64,000 bases of DNA, taken from contig JBATEX010000145.1 of NCBI GenBank assembly GCA_049664225.1, positions 1 through 64,000 of the forward strand, written 5' to 3'. Each line of letters begins with the position of its first letter. The first letter of the stretch is position 1. The position numbers were made by a program, and so were the translations under genes. Positions 49,520-59,233 of the stretch are shown in pieces. The notes under the pieces were generated by a model. It did not search any database and was not told the DNA's origin. It saw nothing but the letters and a program-made list of their open reading frames with translations. This DNA comes from JAUVRX01 sp049664225. Its GTDB lineage: Bacteria; Acidobacteriota; Thermoanaerobaculia; Multivoradales; JAHEKO01.

Positions 49520-51724
49520 TCAAGCGGAGTGTCGCTTCGATCTCCTTCGGCGACGGCCCAGCCAGAAGCCTACGAGGCCCAACCCGCCCGCCGCGGCCAA
49601 CCAAAGCGTGGCTGTTCCAGAGCCTCCCGCCTGCACTCCTTTTGAACTCCGCGGAATCCTCTCCAGCCCCGCCCGGACTGCGGCTTGATACTCCCTGAAG
49701 CCTCCGGGATCTTGCCGAAGCCGGTCAGCCAGCTCCTTCTTGTGGCGGAAATCCTCTTCCGACAGCTGCCGACCGAAGGACCGCAGACCGGCGATCTCCA
49801 ACTTGTGCTTTTGGAACAGCCGGAAGATCTCCTTGACCCGGTCCATCTCGATGTAGCGGCCCAGGGTGTAGTCCTCGAAGCGCCCCTCCATGGCCAGCAG
49901 AGCTGTCTCCGCCAGACAGGCGTACGCCGTCTGGGGTGGCAAGCCGATGTCATAGCCGAAGTCCACGTCGCCCGGCAGGAGTACCTCACCGCTTTCAATG
50001 ATCAGCAGGTCGGGGCGCAACGCCGCCTCGGCCTGGCTGATATCGGGCGGCCTGGCCACGTCGCAGATGATCGCCCCGGGTTTGCAGTCAGAGATATTCA
50101 GGATGCGTTGCCCGAAGGCCGATGTTGCAGTAACGATCAAATCACATTCACCCACCAGGCTCCCGGGCTTGGTTGCGATGCTGACCCGGACGCCGGGGGT
50201 CTCGGCTTCAATGGTTCGCCTGAGCTCGATCAGTTTCTCCGGCTCGATCGAGACCAGCACTACATCGCCGATCGCCTGGGCCAGTAGGCGAGAACAAACA
50301 GAGCCGATCGAACCGGTCGCCCCGACGATCATCGCCCGACCACGTGTCAGATCGGTCAGACCCATTCTGATAGCGCCTTGCTTGGCGGCTTCGAGGGTAG
50401 CTGCCACCGTCAGGCTGTTGCCGCTGGTGATTGCGATATCCGTCTCGTGAGCGACGGTGACACCTGCATCGCCGACGACGCTGGTGAAGGCCCCCAGGCC
50501 CATGAGCCGGCAGCCTCGCCGTTCCGCCAGCCTGGCGGCCTTGTTGAGCCGTGAGTAAGTAAATCGCTCCCCTCGCTTCAGCATCTGCTTCGGCGTAGCG
50601 CCAAGACTGATGAGGTGGCCTTCGACCTGTCGTAGTGTTGTCGGCGACTGCGCGCCCGTGATTCTGGAGATATAGAACGGAGGCAGATAGGCCGCAACGT
50701 TCTCCACCAACGAGTCCGGCAGATGACGGGTCCAACGAAACGTCGGGTGGTTGTGGATCTGTCCAACATTCAAGGGATGAATCACAAAGGCGAAGCGGTG
50801 GACTCCGGCCTCCGCCGCCTGTAGGTAGCGGATACCCGGTTGCCAATCCAACTCGGCCAGCAAGTTGAGATAGGTGCCCTCGGACATCTCTGCGAACGGG
50901 CGGGCATCAGTTGCCACACAGAGTGCTTCGACGATCGCAGCCGAGTGCCTCGCCAGCTCCGCTTCGGGCTCGAGTATAGGCATGAGGGTCACCAGGATCG
51001 AAACGCCCCGCTCTGCAAGATCCTCGGTATCTTCCTGCCGAGCGAACGGGACCACAACGGTCTTGTGAAGAAGATTCGAAGGCGCGTGGCAGCGGATCAT
51101 TCGGATGTCCCCAGCGAGCACATCAGCCCAACGAAAACGGGCTGAAGTCTCCAACCGCGGACCGTCCGCCAGCATTGGCGAGAGCCTCGAGATAGAAGCT
51201 CCCTGCAACCGGCTCAAGACTAGAGTTTCGGTCTGATGGAGGGTATGTTGACTGCCAACCCCTGGCAAACTCGGTAGCCCGAAGAAGACCTCCGGATCGG
51301 CGAATCGAAGATGGGGTGAGCGACGCCCCAGCGCATGGGTCAGGCCCACGTGGTTGAGACCCGGCACCATCAAGATTCTCTTCTGGCTGAAGATCCCCGG
51401 TTCGGCTCGGTCGACCAGGGTGACGCTCCAACGCTCCAGTGCGGAGCGGATGCCAGTGCCATCGACGATGGGGGTTCGCGCGGCAGCCAGAGCCAAGCCG
51501 GCAGTATGTGTATAAGGCCGACTGGCATTTCCCAGCTCGAGGTTCAGCGGCAGTCCATCGAGAGCGATCACATCCACCTTGCCCTCGAATCCGGCGATCA
51601 ACCCGGCGGCCACACCAATATCGCCGGCGCAACCTCTTGTCTCCAGACGAACCGCCTCGCCTTGAAACTCCAGCTCGAAGTCCTCGGTGCCCTCGTCCAG
51701 GTCGACAACAAGCACGTGTTTCAC
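49520..51724 (-). CDS. Acyl-ACP-reductase-like domain fused to an N-terminal dehydrogenase-like domain and a C-terminal membrane anchor
   Basis: 734 aa. Residues ~310-640 follow cyanobacterial acyl-ACP reductase: FAFVIHPLNVGQIH, GLGAFTSVV, TSGNSLTVA, NADPH motif GATGSIG (468-474) and YACLAETALLAMEG, whose Cys603 aligns with the acyl-enzyme cysteine. Residues 1-~200 resemble proteins annotated as quinate 5-dehydrogenase (KHVLVVDLDEG, GKVDVIALDGLP, RTPIVDGTG). The C-terminus has a membrane helix (ATLWLAAAGGLGLVGFWLG) and a basic tail. GTG 51724 has AGGAGG seven bases upstream. It predicts NADPH-dependent reduction of acyl thioesters to aldehydes at a membrane. Confidence 0.8.
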   Translation of the reverse strand: MKHVLVVDLDEGTEDFELEFQGEAVRLETRGCAGDIGVAAGLIAGFEGKVDVIALDGLPLNLELGNASRPYTHTAGLALAAARTPIVDGTGIRSALERWSVTLVDRAEPGIFSQKRILMVPGLNHVGLTHALGRRSPHLRFADPEVFFGLPSLPGVGSQHTLHQTETLVLSRLQGASISRLSPMLADGPRLETSARFRWADVLAGDIRMIRCHAPSNLLHKTVVVPFARQEDTEDLAERGVSILVTLMPILEPEAELARHSAAIVEALCVATDARPFAEMSEGTYLNLLAELDWQPGIRYLQAAEAGVHRFAFVIHPLNVGQIHNHPTFRWTRHLPDSLVENVAAYLPPFYISRITGAQSPTTLRQVEGHLISLGATPKQMLKRGERFTYSRLNKAARLAERRGCRLMGLGAFTSVVGDAGVTVAHETDIAITSGNSLTVAATLEAAKQGAIRMGLTDLTRGRAMIVGATGSIGSVCSRLLAQAIGDVVLVSIEPEKLIELRRTIEAETPGVRVSIATKPGSLVGECDLIVTATSAFGQRILNISDCKPGAIICDVARPPDISQAEAALRPDLLIIESGEVLLPGDVDFGYDIGLPPQTAYACLAETALLAMEGRFEDYTLGRYIEMDRVKEIFRLFQKHKLEIAGLRSFGRQLSEEDFRHKKELADRLRQDPGGFREYQAAVRAGLERIPRSSKGVQAGGSGTATLWLAAAGGLGLVGFWLGRRRRRSKRHSA

Positions 51725-51878
51725 TTTGCAGTCCTCCTGGGCTGTTTCACCCCCATTTTCAGTGTAGCGCACTCTCATGAGGTGGCGAGCGAGCTCCGGG
51801 TTATCGAATGGCGTGCTAGGCTGAATGAATCAGCAACCGTTGCTCTGGCACGCAACCAGACCAAGGAGGAAGAGACAC

Positions 51879-52703
51879 ATGCGCAGCCTCCGTGACAAGC
51901 TGATTCTCATCACCGGTGGGGCCCGCGGAATCGGACTCGCCATGGCTCGGCGCCTCGGGCGAGATGGCGGCAGGATCGTCCTTTCCGACCTCGATGCCGC
52001 GGAGCTGGATCGGGCCCGCGAGAGCCTGCAACAGGACCACGTCGAATGCTCGGTTTTCACGCTGGACGTGACCGACTTCGAAGCTCTGCCAGATTTCCGA
52101 CAGCGCCTGCATGATCAGCTCGGTCCGGTGGAGGTTCTGGTGAACAATGCGGGGGTGGTGTTCGGCGGCCCTTTCCTCGACCTCCCGCTCGACAAGCACC
52201 TGCTCACCTACCAGGTCAACGTCTCTGGAGTCGTGGCCATGACCTACTACTTCCTACCCGACCTGATCGCTGCCGAGGAGGGCCATCTGGTGAACATCGG
52301 AAGCGCATCCGGCCTCGTCCCTCTACCCTGGGGCTCGACCTACGCTTCGAGCAAGTGGGCCGTGCTGGGATTCACCGAGTCGATTCGTCAAGAGATGGCA
52401 GAGCTGGGCCACAAGCACGTCGGGGTCACCACCGTTTGCCCTGGCTACGTCGACACTGGGATGTTCGATGGCGTCCGGCCGCCCCTGCTGATGCCTTTTC
52501 TCAAGCCCGAGCAGCTGGTCGAGAAGGTTCGGACCGCGATCTTGAAGCGTCAGGAGATGGTTCTGGAGCCCTACCTGGTCAAACTTACACCGCTCTTAAA
52601 AGGAATCCTGCCTCGCTTCTTGTCCGATGGGCTAGCCGACCTGATGGGAGTAACGACAGGGATGAAGTCCTGGTCGGGCCATGCAGAGGAGCCTGGCGAC
52701 TGA
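51879..52703 (+). CDS. Short-chain dehydrogenase/reductase
   Basis: 274 aa classical SDR: cofactor motif TGGARGIG (12-19), Asp in VLSDLDAAE suggesting NAD preference, NNAG, and the catalytic Ser-Tyr-Lys in GSASGLVPLPWGSTYASSK. The tail TPLLKGILPRFLSDGL is hydrophobic. ATG 51879 follows AAGGAGGA. Placed between the AAR-like and the fatty acyl reductase-like genes, it probably interconverts a long-chain alcohol, aldehyde or ketone, similar to SDRs in fatty aldehyde reduction. The link is by context. Confidence 0.85.
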   Translation: MRSLRDKLILITGGARGIGLAMARRLGRDGGRIVLSDLDAAELDRARESLQQDHVECSVFTLDVTDFEALPDFRQRLHDQLGPVEVLVNNAGVVFGGPFLDLPLDKHLLTYQVNVSGVVAMTYYFLPDLIAAEEGHLVNIGSASGLVPLPWGSTYASSKWAVLGFTESIRQEMAELGHKHVGVTTVCPGYVDTGMFDGVRPPLLMPFLKPEQLVEKVRTAILKRQEMVLEPYLVKLTPLLKGILPRFLSDGLADLMGVTTGMKSWSGHAEEPGD

Positions 52704-52751
52704 GCCCTGTGATACCGATTCTGTCCTAGGCCTGTTCAACGAAGGATCGGC

Positions 52752-54608
52752 TCAGGCTTCTCCGCTACCCAGCAGAGTGAAGCTGTCCGTATCGAGTCGC
52801 TCGGCCATCATGGCGTGGAACTTCTCAGCCGGAATGGCTCCAACCGGCATTCCCATTTCATCTTCCAGACCCAGTATGAAATCCCACCAGGCCTTTTCTC
52901 GGCGAGAGATTTCGTCCAGATCCCTCACCTTGCCAAATTCCTGAACGAAACGGTTGTGCCGGCACAAGAGCCGAAACACGTGCTCGGTATTGGGACGCGG
53001 CGTCGACAATCCCAGAACCTTCACATCGTTGCCGACCTGGTGGATCGGCTGGCCCCACTCGCTGTAAGGGGCGAAGATCGTGCCCAACTTGTCGAGAGCG
53101 TTGGCGATCTTGTCCTGTTTGGCGGTTTTCAGAACCCTCGTAACGATCGGCAGGGTAACAGTTCGATGCAGCGTCGGTTCCGCCAGCTTCACCTTCACGC
53201 CCAATTCCTCCTGCACGATCTGCGCAATCTGGTGAGAGGTGAGCCGATGATCCCCCGCCAGGTGGACTCTCTTGCCCACAGCCGCTGGCTTCTTGAGCGC
53301 TGCGAGAATTCCAGCCACGACCCGGTCAACCGGTACGAGGTTGAGCTCGGCCGTGGGGTCGGCAGGAAATACACACGCCATCTTGGCTAGCATGGCCCCT
53401 TTGGATCGATCGATCCAACTGCCTTCCTTCGAGACCAGGGCCTCCTGGGCCCGACCGAATAGGTTCACCGGGGCGTTGACCACCTTGGCGTCACCTCGAT
53501 TGTTCCCGGCTCTGGTCTCTCCGATGACGATGGCGGGACACAGCTGGACGACCCTCAGCCCCTTCTCCAGCATGAAGCGCTCGGTCTCGAAGGAGGCCAT
53601 GGCTTTCGTCGCCTCGTAGAAGTTGTTGTAGAAATTTCGTGGGAATACCACTTGCGCCTCTCGCGCCAGACCTGCCACTTTGCGACCGTGGATATAAGAG
53701 GTTTCTATGCTCTCGTGGGCAACGAACGAGCTTCCCGGAGACGATTGCAGCGCGTGAGAGAATTCCAGGGCATTCACGGTCCCCGTCACATTGGTGCGAA
53801 ACGACTTCTCGTATGGGTCGTCGAAGGCGACGCTGGCAGCACAGTGAACGACATGAGTAATCCGTTGTCCCAGGCTCTCCAGAACGCCGTCGTCGATTCC
53901 CAGATTGGGCTGTTCCACATCGCCTTCTACGAAGGTGAACTTGGAACGCACTTCGGGGTCTTCGAGCCACAGTCGATCCAGCAGCGTTTCGCCTCTCTCC
54001 GCCGGACTGACGATCTTCACCACTTCTCCCGTCTTTCGGTCGACGATCTGTCGAGGTCGAATCACCACGATCATCTCGACAATGTCGTCGTCGTGCGCCG
54101 CCTGCCAGATGATCTCCTTGCCGACAAAGCCGGTACCTCCGGTCAGCAGAACCCGCAGCGCCGGGCGCCCCTCGACTGATAGCTTGTCCAGCTGCACGGT
54201 GGCTTGTTCACGCAGCTCCGCCAATTGTCGTTGGATCGCCGCCTCTTCCACCGGTGGCTTCTTGAAACGGAAAAAGTACTCCTTGTCCTTCAAACCGAAC
54301 AGTGCCTTCGAAACCTTGGAGACGTCAGATTGGCCAATCAGCCTTGCCACCACTTCAGCCGCTTTCTGGCCCTTGCGACGCACCTTTCGCATTCGCCTGC
54401 GAGCCTCTTCGGGGCTTCCGGTCTCGCGCACCACTCGACTCATCATGTGACGCGCATGGATGTCCACCAGGTGATAGTCACGATGGTGCTGGACCAGAAG
54501 TTGTTTCGGCAGAATCTCTTCGTTGATCGTTTCTCCTGTGATGAGGCTCACCTTCTCGATGTAGCGACAGGGATTCATCTCATCAGGCAGAGGCGTGTCT
54601 ACACTCAT
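52752..54608 (-). CDS. Fatty-acyl reductase-like SDR (NAD_binding_4 family)
   Basis: 618 aa. A helical N-terminal region (~1-145) precedes an extended SDR with TGGTGFVG (156-163), HVVHCAASVAFDDPYE, and the YEATKAMAS active-site Tyr/Lys; the rest follows male-sterility/FAR proteins (VVQLCPAIVIGE, LNLVPVDRVV). FARs reduce fatty acyl-CoA or -ACP to fatty alcohols. No sterile C-terminal domain is visible; the last ~130 residues are helical. ATG 54608 is chosen because AGGAG lies ten bases upstream. Genes convergent with the SDR; together with the AAR-like gene it forms a fatty aldehyde/alcohol locus. Confidence 0.82.
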   Translation of the reverse strand: MSVDTPLPDEMNPCRYIEKVSLITGETINEEILPKQLLVQHHRDYHLVDIHARHMMSRVVRETGSPEEARRRMRKVRRKGQKAAEVVARLIGQSDVSKVSKALFGLKDKEYFFRFKKPPVEEAAIQRQLAELREQATVQLDKLSVEGRPALRVLLTGGTGFVGKEIIWQAAHDDDIVEMIVVIRPRQIVDRKTGEVVKIVSPAERGETLLDRLWLEDPEVRSKFTFVEGDVEQPNLGIDDGVLESLGQRITHVVHCAASVAFDDPYEKSFRTNVTGTVNALEFSHALQSSPGSSFVAHESIETSYIHGRKVAGLAREAQVVFPRNFYNNFYEATKAMASFETERFMLEKGLRVVQLCPAIVIGETRAGNNRGDAKVVNAPVNLFGRAQEALVSKEGSWIDRSKGAMLAKMACVFPADPTAELNLVPVDRVVAGILAALKKPAAVGKRVHLAGDHRLTSHQIAQIVQEELGVKVKLAEPTLHRTVTLPIVTRVLKTAKQDKIANALDKLGTIFAPYSEWGQPIHQVGNDVKVLGLSTPRPNTEHVFRLLCRHNRFVQEFGKVRDLDEISRREKAWWDFILGLEDEMGMPVGAIPAEKFHAMMAERLDTDSFTLLGSGEA

Positions 54609-54762
54609 CGCGGTAGTCTCCTGCAACAGAAATACGAATTGATGATACCCAACTTACCGCCCTGCCCGAGTCCTGGCAAGTACTACCTTTGAAGAGAGGT
54701 CGAACAGACTTCGGCCGATGCGAAGAGCGCGGCGCGAGTCTCGGTGGACCCGTCAGCCCATG

Positions 54763-55959
54763 TCAGTAGATGAACTCTCGGATGTCGTACCGACTTGTCT
54801 TGACACCGAACCCTCGAATCCTCGTCGCCATCTGCTGCAACTCCGCCTCGATTTCGTCTTCCGACATGGGAGTCAGAGGGGTGTCTCCTGCCCTCGAGAG
54901 GTAATTTGTGGTTCCAGGTTGCGTTACGAGCGGCGACAGGTAGACCAAGTCGGTCTCATCTAGAGGCAGGCTTTCCAGGACCTCGATGCTGGCCCGCGAG
55001 TGTTCGGATCGGTACTCACGGCCACCCAGACCCACTATGACAATGAGACAAACGCTCAAGGAAGCTCTCTTGAGATCGCCCACGAAAGCACTCAATTCCG
55101 CCGCGGAGCCAGGCTTGTTGACGAGTCCCAGCAGTTCGTCCGAGCCCGTTTCCATACCCACACAGACCCGTGTCAGACCCAACTGACCCAGTCGCCTCCA
55201 GTGATCAACAGGATGTCGCTCACCGCTGAAGAGGTCGACAAAACCGAAGAGCGAGCGCTCGGGAAAGATCTCCTTGGCGATGCTGATCATCGGCTCCAGC
55301 CTGTTCAGCGACAGTGCCAACGCGTTCCCGTCAGCCAGGAAGATCCCTCGACGTAGCTTGACACCTTCTCCCAGCAGGTCCTTCACCCCTTCGACATGAT
55401 GCCGGAATTCGACCGTCGACTTGGGTTTGAACGGGCGGTCCATGTAGAAGTTGCAGAAAGTGCACCGGTTCCAGCTACAGCCTTGCGTCGCTTGGAGCAC
55501 GATCGAGAGATACTGATCCGGCGGCAGGATCGCGATAGGGCGATAGCATGACAGGAAGCGCTGACGCTCCGCTGCAAGGCTCTCCGGGGTCCACCGCAGG
55601 ACTTCCTCGCTCAGGCGGGCTTCGAGCTCGCCATCGACTCGGCTCCCGATCTCTCGCGCCTGTTGATAGGCCTCAGCAAAGATCGACCCTGCCTCCTCGG
55701 CAGAGAGCAGGCGTCGCTGGCGCCCATGGTCCCGAAATCGGAGATGGAGGTCGCTGGCCAGACCCCGCTTGTAGGTCGCACCCCGCCTGAAATAGAGATG
55801 CAAACGTCCTTCTCGATCGAAGGTCAGCGAATGCTGTCGATCCGGGCTGATCACAGTCGCGCCCGGCGTCAGGCTGAAGAGGAGCCCACCGTCCCCGGTC
55901 GGCGGACGATGTCGTCCCTCGCCCCGAAGGGTATCTGACAGCTCCTTTTGCTTGGGCAT
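54763..55959 (-). CDS. Radical SAM protein of unknown substrate
   Basis: 398 aa. The cluster motif is CSWNRCTFC (Cys161, Cys166, Cys169), a C-x4-C-x2-C spacing seen in a subfamily of Elp3/HemN-like radical SAM proteins. ADGNALAL, METGSDELL, IVGLGGREYRSE and YLSPLVTQPGT follow the barrel. The ~150-residue N-terminal extension has no recognised domain. Function unknown. A cytidylate-kinase-like gene lies 13 bp upstream in the same orientation. Confidence 0.83.
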   Translation of the reverse strand: MPKQKELSDTLRGEGRHRPPTGDGGLLFSLTPGATVISPDRQHSLTFDREGRLHLYFRRGATYKRGLASDLHLRFRDHGRQRRLLSAEEAGSIFAEAYQQAREIGSRVDGELEARLSEEVLRWTPESLAAERQRFLSCYRPIAILPPDQYLSIVLQATQGCSWNRCTFCNFYMDRPFKPKSTVEFRHHVEGVKDLLGEGVKLRRGIFLADGNALALSLNRLEPMISIAKEIFPERSLFGFVDLFSGERHPVDHWRRLGQLGLTRVCVGMETGSDELLGLVNKPGSAAELSAFVGDLKRASLSVCLIVIVGLGGREYRSEHSRASIEVLESLPLDETDLVYLSPLVTQPGTTNYLSRAGDTPLTPMSEDEIEAELQQMATRIRGFGVKTSRYDIREFIY

Positions 55960-55972
55960 TGGATTCGAGCTC

Positions 55973-56683
55973 TCAGCTCCTACCCCGAAGCAGAGATCGC
56001 GCCTGGAGAATCATCGTCGCTGCCTGATCGAGAGAGAACCTGGCCAGATTGATGGTGATGTCGTAGCGCATTGGATCGTCGGGGTCGACACCAAAGTGCC
56101 GCTGAAGGAACCGTGTGCGCTCCTGCTCGATGCGCTCCAATTCGGGCTTCGCTCTGCTGGGCGGCAATCCCATCGTAGCTGCGAGGCTGCGCACCCGATC
56201 CGCCTCTGGAGCCACCAGGCGAGCCCGAAAACCGCGGTTCCGCGGCAAGATGAGGTCGGCCCCTCGACCCAGGAAGACACTGTTGGCCTGCCCGGCCAGA
56301 GACAGCAGCGTCTCGCAGAGGCGATGGTAGTAGTCGTTCCTGACGAAGTCACTTTCCATCAGCGATCTCAGAGTTTCCTCCAGCCAGCTCAGCTCCCGCT
56401 CGTCCATGGAGGCGTAGACGCGACGGCGCTGCTCGTCATCACCTGCCATGGCCTCCAGGACTTGCCGGCCGAAGACCGGCCATTCCAGGGCCACACCCAC
56501 CCTCTCGGCCACCTCCTCCCCATTGGTGCCCACCTGGCGGGAGATGCAGACGAAATCCTCGGCTTGCATAGGTCTCGCCACCTCGGCAGTCACTCTCTGC
56601 TGCCTGCCCAGCTCCCAGTTGCGCAGTTGTTTCTCCACCAACCTGGCAATGTCCGGATTGCCGCTTGCAAGCCTGGCCGCCAT
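55973..56683 (-). CDS. Cytidylate-kinase-like family protein
   Basis: 236 aa. The AAA/P-loop fold is of the cytidylate-kinase-like type: ISRQVGTNGEEVAERVG carries a modified phosphate-binding loop and NSVFLGRGADLIL is the second hallmark. The standard Cmk Walker A is missing, so nucleotide kinase activity is doubtful. ATG 56683 has GAGGAGGTG upstream; an earlier start at 56704 lacks that. It is probably co-transcribed with the radical SAM gene. Confidence 0.8.
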   Translation of the reverse strand: MAARLASGNPDIARLVEKQLRNWELGRQQRVTAEVARPMQAEDFVCISRQVGTNGEEVAERVGVALEWPVFGRQVLEAMAGDDEQRRRVYASMDERELSWLEETLRSLMESDFVRNDYYHRLCETLLSLAGQANSVFLGRGADLILPRNRGFRARLVAPEADRVRSLAATMGLPPSRAKPELERIEQERTRFLQRHFGVDPDDPMRYDITINLARFSLDQAATMILQARSLLRGRS

Positions 56684-56700
56684 ATCCCACCTCCTCGACC

Positions 56701-59190
56701 TCATCCGTCCGAGCCGCTGCCTTCTAGTCTACTCCCAACAGCGAGACGTGCCCGGCTCGAGCCACCACCGCCAACCGAGCCCGCCACAAGCCCTGCCAAG
56801 CCATAGCAGACAGCAGCAAAGACGACGAGAGCATTGAGGCCAAAATGGATCGCCACCAGCGGCGCCAGAGCAGCACTCACCACAGTAGCCCAACCATTGA
56901 TGCCCCAAGCCAAAGGGATGCGCTCTGGATGGGTGCGGCCAAGCCGCTGCAGAGCCAGTGGGAAAGGCATCCCCATCGCAAACGCCAGGGGAGCGACAAC
57001 AGCCACGCTGAGGAGGGTCTTCCAGCCGAGCGCCAGCGCTTGCGTCGCCCGAAAGATCACCGGCGCGAGACCCAGGTGCAGGAAACAAAGCAGCACGATC
57101 GCTCCGGCGACAAAACCGATCTTCGACTCGAGAGCCTGCGCTTTCGAATCGCTCAGCCTGGATACCGAACCGCTACCCAGGCCGGCGAACACCAGAAACG
57201 CACCCAGAGCCGTGGCCACAGCAAAGATCGGGTTTCCTACATAGACGGTCACCCGCTGGATATAGGCAATTTCCAGCATGAGAAAAGCCACACCCAATGC
57301 CGCGAAGAAGCTCCACGTCGTCACTGACCCTTCCCATCCGTGCCGCCTGCCCTGCCGAAGAACGAGTGGGAGGAGTATCAGAACGGAGCCTGCGAGGATC
57401 GCCTGCAGCAATGTGCCGACCGCCACAAGATAGCCCCACTCCACCAGGGACGCTCCGCCTCGCCCGCGCAGCTCGATCAGCTCCGGCAATGCCCGCCACC
57501 GGAAGAAGTGGGAGAAGAAGGGTCGATCATCGCTGGCAGGTCGGATATGGAACTTGTAGTCCTCGATGAATTCTTGACGGCCTTCCCCTGCCAGAGCCGT
57601 CGTCCCAAGATGCAGATAGGGTTTCTCCAGCCGATTGAATCGATTCGCCTCCTCGGGCCTCATCCCTGGCAGGAACACCACATCGAGCCATCGATCTCGA
57701 GACCAGGCACGAAGCTCTTCGAGCTCGGTGCTGGACCATCCGCCTCTCTTCATCAGGAGAGTCACCGCATCCCAACTCCTCACCATCGCGAGGCTGTCCT
57801 GCGCACTACCCCGCTCAAGGCTCTCGAGAGCCTCCCAGGCAGTCGCAAACAACTTCAGGCTGTCACGGGGCGGCACCCTCAGCCGCCGGGTTACCGACAG
57901 CAGGCCTCCAGGCGTCAGATGCTCGGCCAACTCCTCGAGCGCCTCCACCGTGTACAGATAGCTGACGCCCGCGGCTCCCACCCCTCCACCCGAGACGGTG
58001 AGCGACTGCATTTCTGTCAAGTGGATGAGATCCCATGCATCTCGACGCGACGCCAGGAAGGCACGCGGCTCTCCTACCGTCACCTCGACACTCGGCTCTT
58101 CCAGGAGGTGGCCAGAGAACTCAGCCAGCTCGTCCAGTAGCAGGGCTGGTAGCTGCGGATTCTGCTCGACAACCATTACGCTCGCAGCCCCATGGCCGAG
58201 GGCAGAGATGACCTCTCCTCCCCCGCCCAGTCCGACAATCAGCACACGTGGATTCTCCGTGAGCTGGTAACCAACAGAGGAGACCTGGAAGTCACGGTAG
58301 CCCGATGGGCCTTCGCCAGGCGAGCGCCGATCGACGACGGCCATGCCGTCTCCATCTTCGAAGATGCCGAGCTGCTCGGGAAGAATCCCCCCATACGCCA
58401 GGCTGAGTCCGGGCGCATAACGAAGGGGCACTTTCGGGCTACGTACCACAGACAGAACAGCCAAAGGACTCGACCGCTCCATCATGACCTCGGCTCCGGG
58501 CACAAGCAGGGCCTTGCTCAAGTTCTTGTACTCCGAGCGTCTGAGATCGATCCAGGTTCCAGGGATGATCATCGAGAACAGCGAAACCACTGCCAGCAGC
58601 GCCGTCGAGGACCGCTTGAAAGCGACCCTGGAGTCGAGGCTGGCAACCGTGGCGGCCAGGAGGCCGCCTGTGCCTATGACCAGGAGACTGCGCTCCGGTG
58701 AGAGCACCCATAAGGCCAACATGACACCCGCTGCGCCGAGACCAGCCCCCAGCAGATCGGCCTCATAGAAGCGAGGGATCTCCTCTCGCCACACTGTCAG
58801 GCAAAGACCGATCGTAAACCCGACACTGAGGAAGGGCAGGGCCAGGACCAGATAGACGAGGAGCAACCAGAGCAGCTGCTCTGGCTCCCAGACGAGGGCC
58901 AACGCGTTGAAAGGGAGTCGCTGAGCCAGAAGGTAGGCCCCCACAGACAGCGGCCCGAACGATACCGCACCGATCAGCGCAGCCCGCCCTGGTGTCGAGG
59001 ATCGCCCAGACAGCAACCGGGACCTCACCAGGGCCAGGCAGCTACCGCTGACTCCGTAGCCCAATAGCGCCAGGCTGATCACCATGGCCGCGAACTGCTG
59101 CCATTGGATGATGGAGAACAGTCGAATGAGCAGGACTTCGTAACCGATCGCCGCAGCCGACAGGATCAGAATGGCAAGACGAAGCGGCAT
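56701..59190 (-). CDS. Large membrane protein with spermidine-synthase-like domain
   Basis: 829 aa. N-terminal ~6-8 hydrophobic segments, a soluble Rossmann-like spermidine synthase-type domain (VLIVGLGGGGEVISALGHGA near residue 315, LIHLTEMQSL), then C-terminal ~6 membrane segments. These MFS-spermidine synthase fusions are widespread in Acidobacteriota and Proteobacteria; polyamine synthesis or export is suspected but not shown. The Asp proton acceptor of true spermidine synthases (normally in D-x-x-D) is not clear here. It starts 43 bp after the stop of the PCMT gene, which lies upstream in the same orientation. Confidence 0.83.
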   Translation of the reverse strand: MPLRLAILILSAAAIGYEVLLIRLFSIIQWQQFAAMVISLALLGYGVSGSCLALVRSRLLSGRSSTPGRAALIGAVSFGPLSVGAYLLAQRLPFNALALVWEPEQLLWLLLVYLVLALPFLSVGFTIGLCLTVWREEIPRFYEADLLGAGLGAAGVMLALWVLSPERSLLVIGTGGLLAATVASLDSRVAFKRSSTALLAVVSLFSMIIPGTWIDLRRSEYKNLSKALLVPGAEVMMERSSPLAVLSVVRSPKVPLRYAPGLSLAYGGILPEQLGIFEDGDGMAVVDRRSPGEGPSGYRDFQVSSVGYQLTENPRVLIVGLGGGGEVISALGHGAASVMVVEQNPQLPALLLDELAEFSGHLLEEPSVEVTVGEPRAFLASRRDAWDLIHLTEMQSLTVSGGGVGAAGVSYLYTVEALEELAEHLTPGGLLSVTRRLRVPPRDSLKLFATAWEALESLERGSAQDSLAMVRSWDAVTLLMKRGGWSSTELEELRAWSRDRWLDVVFLPGMRPEEANRFNRLEKPYLHLGTTALAGEGRQEFIEDYKFHIRPASDDRPFFSHFFRWRALPELIELRGRGGASLVEWGYLVAVGTLLQAILAGSVLILLPLVLRQGRRHGWEGSVTTWSFFAALGVAFLMLEIAYIQRVTVYVGNPIFAVATALGAFLVFAGLGSGSVSRLSDSKAQALESKIGFVAGAIVLLCFLHLGLAPVIFRATQALALGWKTLLSVAVVAPLAFAMGMPFPLALQRLGRTHPERIPLAWGINGWATVVSAALAPLVAIHFGLNALVVFAAVCYGLAGLVAGSVGGGGSSRARLAVGSRLEGSGSDG

Positions 59191-59233
59191 GAAACGGCGG
59201 AATCGTGATCAGTAAATCGTGGAGTGATGAGGT

